A stretch of DNA of 55,198 nt. Origin: Polyangium sp. 15x6 (lineage in GTDB: Bacteria > Myxococcota_A > Polyangia > Polyangiales > Polyangiaceae). The stretch spans positions 1 through 55,198 of the forward strand of contig NZ_JASBQE010000081.1 in the NCBI RefSeq assembly GCF_029960785.1, given 5' to 3'. Shown here piece by piece: positions 9,780-18,935 of this stretch (its first letter is position 1; each line of letters starts with the position of its first letter). A program made the translations under genes and the position numbers. A model generated the notes under the pieces. The model ran no database searches, was not told where the DNA came from, and worked only from the letters and a program-made list of their open reading frames with translations.

Positions 9780-9932
9780 GACTCGGTCCTCAGTCAGGCG
9801 GATCTTGCAGCGCGATTTGCGCGGAAACCTGAAAAATGGGTATCACCAGCCCTATACAACTGCAAAAGGATCGCAAGGATCACGCGGACCTCTCCGTCCA
9901 CGTTCTCCGTCGATCTGCTACCGTGCTCGGCC

Positions 9933-11324
9933 GTGCGCCGCCCTCGCTCCTTCGCACGTCGCTCGCTCGCGGCCCTCGTGATCACCGCGACGACGGCCTG
10001 CACCGCGAGCGCGAGCGCGCAGAGCAAACCCACGCTGAGCGGTTCGTGGTCGGCGAGCTCCGTGTCGGAGAGCTGGTCTTTCGACGGCTGGGTGGACGCG
10101 TGCGGGCCGAAGCCGAAAGGTCAAGGCGGCGGCGGCGGGTCGGTGCAGATCCGCGAGCAAGGCGGAGAGCTGTCGATCGTGGGCGCGGGGCGCGCCTGGA
10201 GCACGGCCGAGTGCTGGGAGCAAGCGCCGGGGCTCGGGCGCGTGAGCCACTCGCAGTCGGGCGGCGGGCGGTTCTGGCGGACGCGGTGCAGCCTCTCGAA
10301 CGAGAAGCAGCGCATCACCGTGACGACGACGGTGTCGGCGACGGACACGTCGATCGCGATGCAAGAGACGTCGGAGCACAAGGTCACGGCCGAGGGCGCG
10401 ACGTGCACGGCGACGGCGAGCCGGTCCCGATCGTTCGGGCTCGTGAAGCGCGACGGCGAAGAGGCGGCGCCGAGCGCCTCGGCGAGCGCGTCCGCGAGCG
10501 CTGCGCCGCCGACCCCGCCCCCGAGCGCCGCCGCGAGCGCCGCCGCGCTCCCGCCCAAGGCGCCGCCGAAGGTGTGCAAGGTGGCGGGAGATCCGGCCCG
10601 CCTCGAGGTGTACCCGGCGAGGAAGACGCTGCGGCCGGGGGATCGTTTTTCCTTCCGAACCGTGGTCACGGACAGCGAAGGCTGCGCTGTCTCGGTCAAG
10701 CCGACGTGGGCGGTGACGCCCGGGCCGTTCGCGGCGAAGGTGACCGTCGACGGGAGCGGGACCGTCACGGTGGCCGAAGGCGCCGAGGAGGGGCGGGTCG
10801 AGCTCGTGGCGACGGTGTCCGGCAAGGGCGTGCCCGTCGCCGTGGAGATCACGAGCCCGACGAAGTACGACGCGCTCCTCTCGGCAGGCACGCTCGACCC
10901 GCAGGGGTCCGAGCAAGGCGCGGTGGCGGTGATCGCCACGGGCGCCGTGGGCGGGCGCAAGGGGGTCGCGGACGACGTCGGCCAGGAACGCAAGCAGACG
11001 TTCGTGGCGATCGTGATCGGCCTCGCCTTCGCCCTCGGCTTCGCGGGCCTCGTGCTGATGCGGCGCGGTCGGAGGCCGGCGGAGGCGGAAGCCGAGACGG
11101 AAGCCGAGCTCCACGAGGAAGCGGAAGCCGAGGCGGACGCGGAAACCGAGGCGGACGAGGACAGCGTGGCAGAGGCCCCGAAAGCCCGGGCCTCGGCACG
11201 ATCCACCCCTACACGCGCGACGGCGCCGTCCGGGAAGGTCTGCCCGACGTGCGGGGAGCGCTACGGCGCGGAGGCGCAGTTCTGTGGGGCAGACGGCACG
11301 ACGCTCGTGCCGCTGAACCGGTGA
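9933..11324 (+). CDS. Membrane protein with Ser/Ala linker and C-terminal zinc ribbon
   Basis: The most likely start is the GTG at 9933, because it places an Arg-rich N-region directly before a signal sequence (SLAALVITATTACTASASAQ). The protein has 463 residues. The first ~150 mature residues are a beta-rich domain with a SYSQSGGG-like and Cys-containing pattern that I do not recognise. A low-complexity Ala/Ser/Pro linker follows (about 170-210), then a possible Ig-like domain (RPGDRFSFRTVVTDSEGC), one membrane helix near 350-370 (FVAIVIGLAFALGFAGLVL), a Glu/Ala-rich charged stretch, and a last zinc ribbon with CPTCGERY and FCGADG. By topology the ribbon would be cytoplasmic. It is likely an envelope-spanning sensor or scaffold. 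The next gene, 197 bases downstream, is also a zinc-ribbon membrane protein. Confidence 0.78.
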   Translation: MRRPRSFARRSLAALVITATTACTASASAQSKPTLSGSWSASSVSESWSFDGWVDACGPKPKGQGGGGGSVQIREQGGELSIVGAGRAWSTAECWEQAPGLGRVSHSQSGGGRFWRTRCSLSNEKQRITVTTTVSATDTSIAMQETSEHKVTAEGATCTATASRSRSFGLVKRDGEEAAPSASASASASAAPPTPPPSAAASAAALPPKAPPKVCKVAGDPARLEVYPARKTLRPGDRFSFRTVVTDSEGCAVSVKPTWAVTPGPFAAKVTVDGSGTVTVAEGAEEGRVELVATVSGKGVPVAVEITSPTKYDALLSAGTLDPQGSEQGAVAVIATGAVGGRKGVADDVGQERKQTFVAIVIGLAFALGFAGLVLMRRGRRPAEAEAETEAELHEEAEAEADAETEADEDSVAEAPKARASARSTPTRATAPSGKVCPTCGERYGAEAQFCGADGTTLVPLNR

Positions 11325-11382
11325 GGTCCGTCGGTAGACCCGGGCGGCTGACTCGCACGTCGGAGGAGCATCTGTAGGTTGC

Positions 11383-11412
11383 TTGATCGCGCTCGTGCGA
11401 AACCGTTATGCT
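11383..11412 (+). promoter_or_regulatory. Candidate promoter upstream of the GltJ-like gene
   Basis: TTGATC (11383-11388) and TATGCT (11407-11412) with an 18-base spacer resemble a sigma70 promoter and sit in the least GC-rich part of the 197-base gap before 11522. The downstream leader would be about 100 bases. This is a weak consensus match. Confidence 0.3.
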
Positions 11413-11521
11413 TTGTGACGGCGTACGGAGAGGCCGGTAACGACCGGACCCGAGGTCCTCGGCGAGAGAGCAAGACGATCGTTCGTGCACGTGCGCGAGA
11501 CCCGGAAGGGCAGCTTTCCCC

Positions 11522-13114
11522 ATGAAGATTACGTGTCAGTCGTGCCAGGCGAAGTACACGATCGCCGACGAAAAAGTCGTCGGTAAGACCGTCAAGATCA
11601 AGTGCAAGAAGTGCGGCTCGGCCATCGTGGTCAACGCGAACGAAGCCGCACCCGACGCACACGGCCAGGCGGGCCAATACGAAGACGAAGACGACGGGGC
11701 GACCCGTGTCTTCTCGGGTGATCCGAACGCCGCCGCAGCAGGCAGCGGCGGTGGCGACGAGTGGACGGTCAACGTCGGCGACGACGATCAACGCACGATG
11801 TCGACCGCCGCGATCGCAGCCGCGTACGCGGCCGGCACGGTCACGAACGACACGTACGTCTGGAAGGACGGCATGTCGGACTGGCTGCCGCTGTCGCAGG
11901 TCGCCGATCTCGTGGCAGCCGTGGGTCGCAGCAGCGGCGTCGCCGCAGCCGCCCCGCCGGCCGGGGACGACATGAACGCGACGCTGATGATGCCCGAAGG
12001 CTCGGGCGCACCCGCAGCCGCGCGGGCGCAGGCGGCTGCGCGCAAGACGGGTGGTCGTCAGGGTCAGGATCTCTTCGGTTCGTCGAAGGGCGAGCCGGAG
12101 CCCGCGCGCGCCTCGGTGCCGCCCGCCGGGCCGAAGGGCAACGCGGTCGGCGAGCGCAACGAGAACTCGGTGCTCTTCTCGCTCTCGGCGCTCACCGCGG
12201 CCGAGAAGGCCGCCACGAAGGACGAGCCGAAGAAGAAGGACGGCCGCGGCGGCCTCGACGACATCATGAACCTCGGCGGCGGCGGCCTCGGCGGTCCGAT
12301 GCTCGCGCCGCCTCCGCTCATGGCGCCCGTCGTGGAGCCGCCTCCGCAGCCGATGATGGCCGCGATGCCTGGCATGATGACGGGCACGCAGGTGCCGCTC
12401 ACGGGCACGCAGCTCCCGCTGACCGGCACGCAGGTGCCGCAGGTCGTGATGGTGCAGGTGCCCGAGCAGAAGAAGAGCTCTGCGGGCCTCGTCATCGGCA
12501 TCGCGCTCGGCATCGTGGTCGCAGGCGCGGCCGCGTTCTTCCTCCTGCGCGGACAGCCGCAGAACACGACGACGGCCGAGAACACGACGACGGCGGCCCC
12601 CACGGCGTCCGCCGCGCCCACGACGCCCACGGCCGCGCCCACGGACACGATCGCGGCGGCGCCCTCTGCGACGACGAGCGCGGCGCCGACGACCGATACG
12701 ACGACGAAGGTCGGAACGACCGGCGGCGGCCCGGTCGGCGGCACGGGGCCGAAGCCCAACAACACGGCCGCGCCCACGGCGACGACGGCGGCGCCGACGA
12801 CGACCGCCGCGCCCACGGCCGAGCCTCCGCCTGCAGAGGGCGGCAAGGAGTTCAACCGCGGCGCGGCTTCGTCGGCGCTCGGCTCGGCGGCCGGCGCGGC
12901 GAAGAGCTGCAAGACGGCGGATGGCCCGACGGGCACCGGCAAGGTGAAGGTGACGTTCGCGCCGAGCGGCAACGTGACGTCGGCGCAGGTGCAAGGCCCG
13001 CCCTTCGCGGGCACGTCGGTCGGCGGCTGCGTGGCCGGCGTCTTCCGCGGCGCGCGCGTCCCGCCCTTCGACGGCGCGCCCGTCAGCGTCACCAAGTCCT
13101 TCACGATCAATTGA
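11522..13114 (+). CDS. Zinc-ribbon/GYF membrane protein of GltJ/AgmX architecture
   Basis: The 530-residue protein starts with an MJ0042-type zinc ribbon (Cys5, Cys8, Cys28, Cys31). A GYF_2-like domain follows at about residues 80-130 (TYVWKDGMSDWLPLSQV). Then come a long Ala/Pro-rich cytoplasmic linker with a short repeat TGTQVPL, one membrane helix at about 318-342 (AGLVIGIALGIVVAGAAAFFLL), an Ala/Thr-rich periplasmic linker and a TonB/AgmX-like C-terminal domain from about 440 (GKVKVTFAPSGNVTSAQV). This order matches GltJ (AgmX) of the Myxococcus gliding machinery, where the ribbon and GYF domains bind cytoplasmic regulators and the TonB-like part reaches outer membrane partners. Here there is a single C-terminal domain and no neighbouring Glt genes, so a gliding role is not shown. 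It may be a general envelope energy coupler. Confidence 0.9.
   Translation: MKITCQSCQAKYTIADEKVVGKTVKIKCKKCGSAIVVNANEAAPDAHGQAGQYEDEDDGATRVFSGDPNAAAAGSGGGDEWTVNVGDDDQRTMSTAAIAAAYAAGTVTNDTYVWKDGMSDWLPLSQVADLVAAVGRSSGVAAAAPPAGDDMNATLMMPEGSGAPAAARAQAAARKTGGRQGQDLFGSSKGEPEPARASVPPAGPKGNAVGERNENSVLFSLSALTAAEKAATKDEPKKKDGRGGLDDIMNLGGGGLGGPMLAPPPLMAPVVEPPPQPMMAAMPGMMTGTQVPLTGTQLPLTGTQVPQVVMVQVPEQKKSSAGLVIGIALGIVVAGAAAFFLLRGQPQNTTTAENTTTAAPTASAAPTTPTAAPTDTIAAAPSATTSAAPTTDTTTKVGTTGGGPVGGTGPKPNNTAAPTATTAAPTTTAAPTAEPPPAEGGKEFNRGAASSALGSAAGAAKSCKTADGPTGTGKVKVTFAPSGNVTSAQVQGPPFAGTSVGGCVAGVFRGARVPPFDGAPVSVTKSFTIN
12380..12442 (+). repeat. Three tandem 21-base coding repeats
   Basis: Three 21-base units encode TGTQVPL, TGTQLPL and TGTQVPQ in the linker just before the membrane helix of the zinc-ribbon/GYF protein. 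Unit length is a multiple of three, so copy-number change would keep the frame and alter linker length. Confidence 0.8.
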
Positions 13115-13115
13115 C

Positions 13116-13140
13116 GGCCCGGGGCTCGCAAACGCGGGCC
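13116..13140 (+). terminator. Weak stem-loop after the zinc-ribbon/GYF gene
   Basis: GGCCCG and CGGGCC form a 6-bp stem around a 13-base loop right after the stop at 13112-13114, followed by CTTCCCC rather than a U-run. It may slow or partly end transcription before the next gene at 13163, but it could also be chance in GC-rich sequence. Confidence 0.25.
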
Positions 13141-13162
13141 CTTCCCCGTACCCTCGGCAGCC

Positions 13163-14356
13163 ATGTCCCAACGCCGAAGCTTCGTGCACCTCGGCCTCGG
13201 TGCGCTCGCCGTGGTCGGCATCGCCCTCGCCGGCGCGTCCTGCGTCGCAAAGACCCCAAGCAGCGTCGCGTGTGGTGACGAGGTGCGTCCCACCATCGAT
13301 TGCTCGAGCGAGATCCCCGAGGGCGACATCGGTGTCCTGAACCTCGCCTCGGAGACGGCGACGTTCGAGGATGTCGCGATCCGTCGCATCTCGGCGGAGA
13401 CCGAGAAGTTCGTCGCGGCGCACACGCGCCTCTGCCGCGACTACAACGCGTGCGCGATCGACAAGGCGACGTACGACGAGGAGAAGAAGGCGCTCCTCAA
13501 GCTGCTCACTCCCGTTGGCTCGCTGATCGCGGCGGTGAAACAGGCGTCGTCGGAGGACGAACGGCAAGCCGCGCTCGACGCGCTCTACCAGCACACGGTG
13601 CCGGAGGCGGAGCGCAAGGAAGAGCTGACGCTCACGCTGTCGATGGAGGCGGAGCTGCCGGAGAGCGCGGGCGGCGGGACGCGCACGGTCAAACCGGACG
13701 AGCCGCTGCCGACGAACACGCGCGTGTTCTTCAAGGTCGAGGTCAAGCCGCGGGCGTACGTCTACATCTTCCAGAACAACGCGACGAGCGGCCTCACGGT
13801 GCTCTTCCCGGACGAGCGGATCGGCACGAAGAACCCGCTCGATGGCAGCCGGGAGTCACGCATCCCGAACGGGGAGCTCAGGTTCCGTTTGAACGAGAAG
13901 GACCTCGGCTTCGAGGACATCTACATCGCCGCGTCACGCACGCCGCTGCAGAGCCTGGACGAGGCGCTCGCGCGCGTGCGTGACGGGAAGGTCACGCGCA
14001 TCAAGGACGACAAGCTCCTCGACGGGATGAAGCACCTGCCGGTCGAGGGCGCAGGCGCGAAGAAGGACTCGAAGTGCCGCGACGCGGGGCTCGAGAGGTG
14101 CCCGCGCATCCGTGGGCTCGAGCTCGACCTCGGCGGTGCGTCGGGGAGCAATTCGGGGATCAAGCCCGCGTCATTCGTCGCGCGCACCGAGCCTGGAGAC
14201 GGGCTCATCATGAAGGTGTTCTCGTTCCAGCACACGAGCGAGGGCGCGGCCTACAAGGACGCGGCGGAGAAATACGCGAAGCTGCCGGCGCCGAAGACGC
14301 GCGGAGGGCTCATCATCGAGCGAACGCGCACGCGAGGCGGTCTGATCATCGAGTGA
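13163..14356 (+). CDS. DUF4384 lipoprotein with C-terminal RGGLIIE repeats
   Basis: The 397-residue protein opens with a Tat- or Sec-like signal (SQRRSFVHLGLGALAVVGIALAGASC) whose ASC could be a lipobox. A helical region at about 60-150 is followed by a DUF4384-type domain (about 155-280; KVEVKPRAYVYIFQNNATSG, LTVLFPDE), a beta fold often found with caspase-like or kinase proteins and in envelope proteins. After a region that resembles no family known to me, the protein ends in two identical heptads, RGGLIIE, at the very C-terminus. The two copies use different synonymous codons. It follows the zinc-ribbon/GYF gene by 48 bases and probably shares its transcript. Its last 11 bases overlap the convergent ATPase gene. 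Confidence 0.85.
   Translation: MSQRRSFVHLGLGALAVVGIALAGASCVAKTPSSVACGDEVRPTIDCSSEIPEGDIGVLNLASETATFEDVAIRRISAETEKFVAAHTRLCRDYNACAIDKATYDEEKKALLKLLTPVGSLIAAVKQASSEDERQAALDALYQHTVPEAERKEELTLTLSMEAELPESAGGGTRTVKPDEPLPTNTRVFFKVEVKPRAYVYIFQNNATSGLTVLFPDERIGTKNPLDGSRESRIPNGELRFRLNEKDLGFEDIYIAASRTPLQSLDEALARVRDGKVTRIKDDKLLDGMKHLPVEGAGAKKDSKCRDAGLERCPRIRGLELDLGGASGSNSGIKPASFVARTEPGDGLIMKVFSFQHTSEGAAYKDAAEKYAKLPAPKTRGGLIIERTRTRGGLIIE
14297..14353 (+). repeat. Duplicated TRGGLIIE tail
   Basis: The codons for TRGGLIIE occur at 14297-14320 and again at 14330-14353, the second copy ending at the stop. Arg, both Gly and Leu codons differ between copies while the residues are the same, which suggests selection on the peptide sequence. 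Confidence 0.8.
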
Positions 14357-17300
14357 AGGCAGCGCCCCCCGGCGTGCCCACGTCCGCGAGTCGACGGGCT
14401 TCCTCAAGCAAACGCCGCGTGGGCGCCCGGAGCGAGACCTGCCGACCCTCGACGTCGCGCACCACGTCCCGGAGCCTCGTCATCGTGGCAGCAGACTCGT
14501 TCGTCCCCGTGCGCGCGGCGTGAAGCGCCAACCAGAGATCGGCGCGAGCCACGAAGTCCGCGTCGCCCGTCGCCTCGGCACGGGAGCGGGCGAGCTCCGC
14601 GTCTTCGATCGCCGAGGGATCGCCTAGCCGCGAACGGATCTCCGCGCGACGAAGCAAAGACACGATCGCCTGGTAGTCATGGCCGCCTGCAAAGGCCAGC
14701 GCGATCGCCTCGTCCGCGGAAGCCCGCGCTCCGTGGAGATCTCCCGTCTGGAGCAAGGCGTCCGCGCAGATCGACTGGGCCCCCGTGAGCACGACATGAT
14801 CACCGGCCGCCCGCGCCGTCTCCACGGCGAGCTTCACGGCGACGACCGCCTGCTGCGGATTGCCCGCGCGAAGGTGGGTCGTCGCGACGTTGGCGAGGAC
14901 CTCGCGGTGCAACGTGCCGAACTTGAACGTCCTGGCTCGCTCCGCGATGCTTTCGAAGAGCGTAATTGCAGCGGCGAAGTGGCCTGCGTTCGAGTGCGCG
15001 ATGGCGAGGTAGCTGTCCGCGTCGAGCTCGGCCCAAGGGGACTTGAGATCGCGGGCCGCGCTGCGCGCCATCTCGACGGCCCGAACGAGCCGCGCCTGAT
15101 CGCTGGGATCAACCTCGATGATCAGGTCGAGCCGCATGGCGAGCGCGCGATATCGCAGATCGAGCGACGTCTGCCCCGCAACCGCGATCGCCTCCTCCGC
15201 GAGCGCGAGCCCGCGACGCCCACGCACGAGGCGCGCCACGGCGAGCCGCGTCTCGATGCGCAGGACGAGGTCACCGTGCGCGTCCGCGTCCGCGACGAGC
15301 GAGGGATCGTGATCGGACGGTAGATGCCGGAGCGTCGCGGCGATCGCGAGCGTGAGCACGCGTGCTTCGAGCCGCACGCCCATGTCCATGACGCCGTCGA
15401 GGTGGATCCTCTCCAGCCGATCTTTCGCCTCGGCCGCGCGACCCGCGCGGAAGAGCGCGTCGACCACGTGCAGCTCGGCGCGCGCGCGCTCGTCCCCCTT
15501 CGCCACCTGCGCGAGCTTCTCCGCGAGCTCGATCGCCCGTTCGAACTCGCCGCCCGCGAGCGCCTTCGCCACGGCCTTGCCGTACCAGCGCGCGGCCTCC
15601 TCGCGCTCGCCGAGCGACTCGTGCCCCGCCGCGAGGAACGACGCGTTCTCCTCGGCGACCTCGCTCCGCCCCACGGCATCGAGCAAGCTGCGGTGGATGC
15701 GGCGGAACCACGGCTTCTGCCGCACGTCCTCGAGCGCCGCTTGCCGCACGATCTCCTGCGCGAACCCGTACTCTTGCCGCTCGCCGCGCACGATGAGCAG
15801 GCCCGACTCCACGAGGAGCTCGAGCGCCTGCTCCACGCTCCGCGCGTTCGTCCCCGCCGCCTCCACCGCCGCGACGAGCTGCTCCACCGGCAAACCCGAG
15901 CCGTAGAGCGCGACGCACGCCAGCACGTGTTGAGCTGCCCGCTCGCCGTCCGATCCTGGATCGAAGAACGAGTCGAGCCGCGCGCGCAAGAGGTCCCTGA
16001 CGCCCGGCACCGAGGCGCGCAGGATCGACTCGTCGCGCGGTCGCCACGCGGCGTCACGCCAGACGAGCGAGCCGGTCTCGTTCCACACGAGGAGCGGCTG
16101 CACGAGGAAAAACGGCACGCCGCCCGCGCCCTCGACCACGGCACGCTCGATGTCCTTCGCGATCGGCGCGACGTTCTGCACGAGCGCGGAGGCGTCCTTC
16201 GTGGAGAGCGCGTCGAGCATGACGCGCGTCGCACCCGCGCCGATGCCTTGCTCGACGCGACCCACGAAGCGCCGCAGCGAGACGCTCGGGTTCGGCTCGT
16301 CGCGTACGGTCACGATGACGAAGAGCCGCCCGCGCCCCTTGCGGATCGCTCGATCCGTCAGCATGCGCAAGAGCCCTTGCGTGTGCTCGTCCGCCCACTG
16401 CGCGTCGTCCATGTCGAGCACCGTGGGCTCTTCGAGGCTCGCCTCCACGAGCGCCTCCTCGATCGCCTCGATCGACGCGTCCAGCGCGGCGCGTGTCATC
16501 GCGGCCTCGACCGAGAGCGCGCGCTCGATGGCGTCGCGCATGCGGCCGAGCCCCTTCACGCCCTCGATCGCGGTGCGCAGCGCGCGGAGCGGCGTCCTGC
16601 GCTCGACCGAGCAACGCGCGTCGATCACGCGCCCGAAGCCATACGCCGCCGCCGCCGCGACGATCTCGTCCGCGACGCGTGTCCTGCCCACGCCGAACGA
16701 TCCCGTCACGAGCGCGACGCGCACGCTGCCCGCGGCCGCCTCCTCCGCGGCGCGCTCGAGCACCTTCACCGCCGCGTCCCGACCGACGAGGCGTGGCCTG
16801 TCCGTGAGCTCCTGCGGCGCGTTCTTGTCCTCGCCCACGAGCTTGCGAACCGCCCGATCGATCGGCTGATGCTCGCGGTGCTCGCCGATCTCCGGATCGG
16901 TACAGCGCCACGGCTTGCCGGGCGCGTGCGGGCCGTCCGCGAAGAGCAGCCGCTTGTCGACGAGCGGCAGGTACGGCGACACGGGCATCCACGTCCCGTC
17001 TTCGCGCACCACGTACGCCACGCCGGCCTCGACGCCCGCGGACAGCGCGCCCTTCGTCTTGCGCCAGACCCCGCCCCGGAGCGGCGTGCCCATGCGCGCC
17101 TCGTACGTCGGCGGATCGAGCGACACCACGCACCGGAGCGACAGCGACAGGAGCGCCTCGGTATTTTCGAGGAGCGCCATCAGCTTCTCCAGCGCGTTGT
17201 CGCCGGAGCCGCCCCGATGGATGAAATCGTTACGAGCAGAAACGAGCTCGGTCAGCGGACGCTGCGAGGTGAACGCGAGCATCTGCGCGAGCGCCGGGTC

Positions 17301-17726
17301 GTAGGGCTTGAGCGCATTGCCGACGGTGCGCGTGAGCTCGCACCACATCCCGTCCGAGATCCGCGCCGCCCGCGCGAGCGCCTCCGCCAAGGGCCTCGGC
17401 GCGGCCGCGCCGCCGAGCTTCGCCACGAGCGCGGCGAGGCCGAGGGAAAAACCATAACGAACGATGCCGATCCCGAGCTCGAAGAGGCGCTTGCGCACGC
17501 CGGTCGCGTCCCCCTCGGCCCGCGCGATCTCCACGCCGACCGCGAGCGTGGCGACCGGCTCGGGCATCGTCGCGATACGCCCCGCGAGCTCGTCGAGCAT
17601 GTCCTCGTCGAGCGGCTTCGGCGGCCGGAGGCTGCGGAAGGTGCGTGGCTCCGCGTTCTCCTCGTCGGCGGGGAGATCGTCACGCGCCTCTTCCGGGGCC
17701 TTGCCTTCGTCCAGGGGTTCGACCAC
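14346..17726 (-). CDS. Large AAA/TPR ATPase (AAA_16/STAND-like) with altered Walker A
   Basis: The protein has 1126 residues. Residues 1-300 have no family I recognise and contain a segment ending in SARNDFIHRGGSGDNALEKL. The nucleotide-binding module begins near 315 (RPRLVGRDAAVKVLERA), with a P-loop reading GSFGVGRT, where the usual Lys is Arg, and a normal Walker B VLDMDDAQWAD. The C-terminal half is helical TPR-like repeats, as in AAA_16 and MalT-type signalling proteins. No DNA-binding domain or kinase domain is attached. It starts 52 bases after murB on the same strand and is probably the last gene of that operon. It could be a signalling ATPase; loss of the Lys may weaken hydrolysis. 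Confidence 0.88.
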   Translation of the reverse strand: MVEPLDEGKAPEEARDDLPADEENAEPRTFRSLRPPKPLDEDMLDELAGRIATMPEPVATLAVGVEIARAEGDATGVRKRLFELGIGIVRYGFSLGLAALVAKLGGAAAPRPLAEALARAARISDGMWCELTRTVGNALKPYDPALAQMLAFTSQRPLTELVSARNDFIHRGGSGDNALEKLMALLENTEALLSLSLRCVVSLDPPTYEARMGTPLRGGVWRKTKGALSAGVEAGVAYVVREDGTWMPVSPYLPLVDKRLLFADGPHAPGKPWRCTDPEIGEHREHQPIDRAVRKLVGEDKNAPQELTDRPRLVGRDAAVKVLERAAEEAAAGSVRVALVTGSFGVGRTRVADEIVAAAAAYGFGRVIDARCSVERRTPLRALRTAIEGVKGLGRMRDAIERALSVEAAMTRAALDASIEAIEEALVEASLEEPTVLDMDDAQWADEHTQGLLRMLTDRAIRKGRGRLFVIVTVRDEPNPSVSLRRFVGRVEQGIGAGATRVMLDALSTKDASALVQNVAPIAKDIERAVVEGAGGVPFFLVQPLLVWNETGSLVWRDAAWRPRDESILRASVPGVRDLLRARLDSFFDPGSDGERAAQHVLACVALYGSGLPVEQLVAAVEAAGTNARSVEQALELLVESGLLIVRGERQEYGFAQEIVRQAALEDVRQKPWFRRIHRSLLDAVGRSEVAEENASFLAAGHESLGEREEAARWYGKAVAKALAGGEFERAIELAEKLAQVAKGDERARAELHVVDALFRAGRAAEAKDRLERIHLDGVMDMGVRLEARVLTLAIAATLRHLPSDHDPSLVADADAHGDLVLRIETRLAVARLVRGRRGLALAEEAIAVAGQTSLDLRYRALAMRLDLIIEVDPSDQARLVRAVEMARSAARDLKSPWAELDADSYLAIAHSNAGHFAAAITLFESIAERARTFKFGTLHREVLANVATTHLRAGNPQQAVVAVKLAVETARAAGDHVVLTGAQSICADALLQTGDLHGARASADEAIALAFAGGHDYQAIVSLLRRAEIRSRLGDPSAIEDAELARSRAEATGDADFVARADLWLALHAARTGTNESAATMTRLRDVVRDVEGRQVSLRAPTRRLLEEARRLADVGTPGGAAFTR

Positions 17727-17778
17727 GTCGACAGGGTAGCGCGTAGCCGCGTTCGCGGTTGCAGAACACGCCGTAAAA

Positions 17779-18924
17779 TCAGGTCGTTGGGTGCCCCACG
17801 AGGTCCTCGACCTCCTCGGGCCGGAAGCCGAGCATCACGGGCTCCGGCACGAGCCGGACGCCGAAGCGCGCGAGCACGCCGTCGCGGATGCGGCGCGCGA
17901 AGCGGAGGATGTCTTCGGCGGTCGCGCCGCCACGGTTGACGATCGCGAGCGCGTGGCGCGTGGACAGACCGACCGGTCCGTCGGTCGTGCCCTTCTTGAA
18001 TCCAGCACGCTCGATGAGCCACGCGGCCGGGATCTTCACGCGACCCGGGCCCGCGACGAACTGCGGAAGGGTCTCGCCGGGCTCGAGCACGTTCGCGGCC
18101 TCGATGCGCGCGCGGGCCTCGGCGAAGGCCGCCTCGTCGAGCGTCGGGTTCACGAAGAACGAACCGGCGCTCCGCGCGTTCTCGTCGCCCGCCTCGACGA
18201 GCATCGACTTGCGACGGCGTAGCTCCAGCACCGCTTTGCGCACCTCCGCGAGCGAGGGCGACGGCCCGGCGCCCGTCTCGCGCAGGTATCGATCGAGCTC
18301 GGCGTACCGCACGGCCGCCGAGCCGCCGCGCTGAAGGGAAAACGTCACGCCGACGATCACGAACCTGCCGCTCGCCCGGCGCTTGAAGACGCTGTCGCGA
18401 TACCCGAAGCGGCAGCCGAGCCGATCGATGCCCACGGTCGCGCCGCTGCGCCGATCGATGCCGTAGACGAACGTGATCACGTCGCCCGCTTCCTGACCGT
18501 ACGCGCCGATGTTCTGGATCGGCGCCGCGCCCACGTCGCCCGGGATGCCCGAGAGGCACTCGAGCCCGGCCCAGCCTTGCTCGACGGTCATCGCGACGAG
18601 CGCGTCCCACGACTCGCCCGCGCCCGCGCTCAGCGTGACGCGATCTCCCTCGATCGCGTGGTTGTAGCCGGAGACCGCGACCCGCAGGACGAGGCCGTCG
18701 ACGCCGCGATCCGCGACGAGCACGTTCGAGCCGCCGCCGAGCACGGTGACGTCGAGGCGATGGTTGCGCGCCCAGGCGAGCGTGTCGTGCACGGCCTCCT
18801 CGGTGCGCGCCTCGACGTACCGCGCGGCCGGTCCGCCGACGCCGAGCGTGGTCCGCGGCGCGAGCGGCACGTCGAAAAGCATGCCCATCGGCGCGCGCGC
18901 CGACTCGGGCGGCTGGGGACGCAT
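17779..18924 (-). CDS. murB: UDP-N-acetylmuramate dehydrogenase
   Basis: The product (381 residues from the ATG at 18924) reduces UDP-GlcNAc-enolpyruvate to UDP-MurNAc with NADPH and FAD in peptidoglycan synthesis. The FAD site VLGGGSNVLV, the GIPGDVGAAPIQNIGAYG block, the type I loop FGYRDSVFK, the catalytic Ser in AGSFFVNP and the C-terminal Glu in LVPEPVMLGF are all present, so it is of the E. coli type I class. A start at 18888 would remove 12 residues and is possible. It lies 11 bases downstream of the large lipoprotein gene, not next to other mur genes. Translation is probably linked with its upstream neighbour. Confidence 0.95.
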   Translation of the reverse strand: MRPQPPESARAPMGMLFDVPLAPRTTLGVGGPAARYVEARTEEAVHDTLAWARNHRLDVTVLGGGSNVLVADRGVDGLVLRVAVSGYNHAIEGDRVTLSAGAGESWDALVAMTVEQGWAGLECLSGIPGDVGAAPIQNIGAYGQEAGDVITFVYGIDRRSGATVGIDRLGCRFGYRDSVFKRRASGRFVIVGVTFSLQRGGSAAVRYAELDRYLRETGAGPSPSLAEVRKAVLELRRRKSMLVEAGDENARSAGSFFVNPTLDEAAFAEARARIEAANVLEPGETLPQFVAGPGRVKIPAAWLIERAGFKKGTTDGPVGLSTRHALAIVNRGGATAEDILRFARRIRDGVLARFGVRLVPEPVMLGFRPEEVEDLVGHPTT

Positions 18925-18935
18925 CGTACGCAAGC

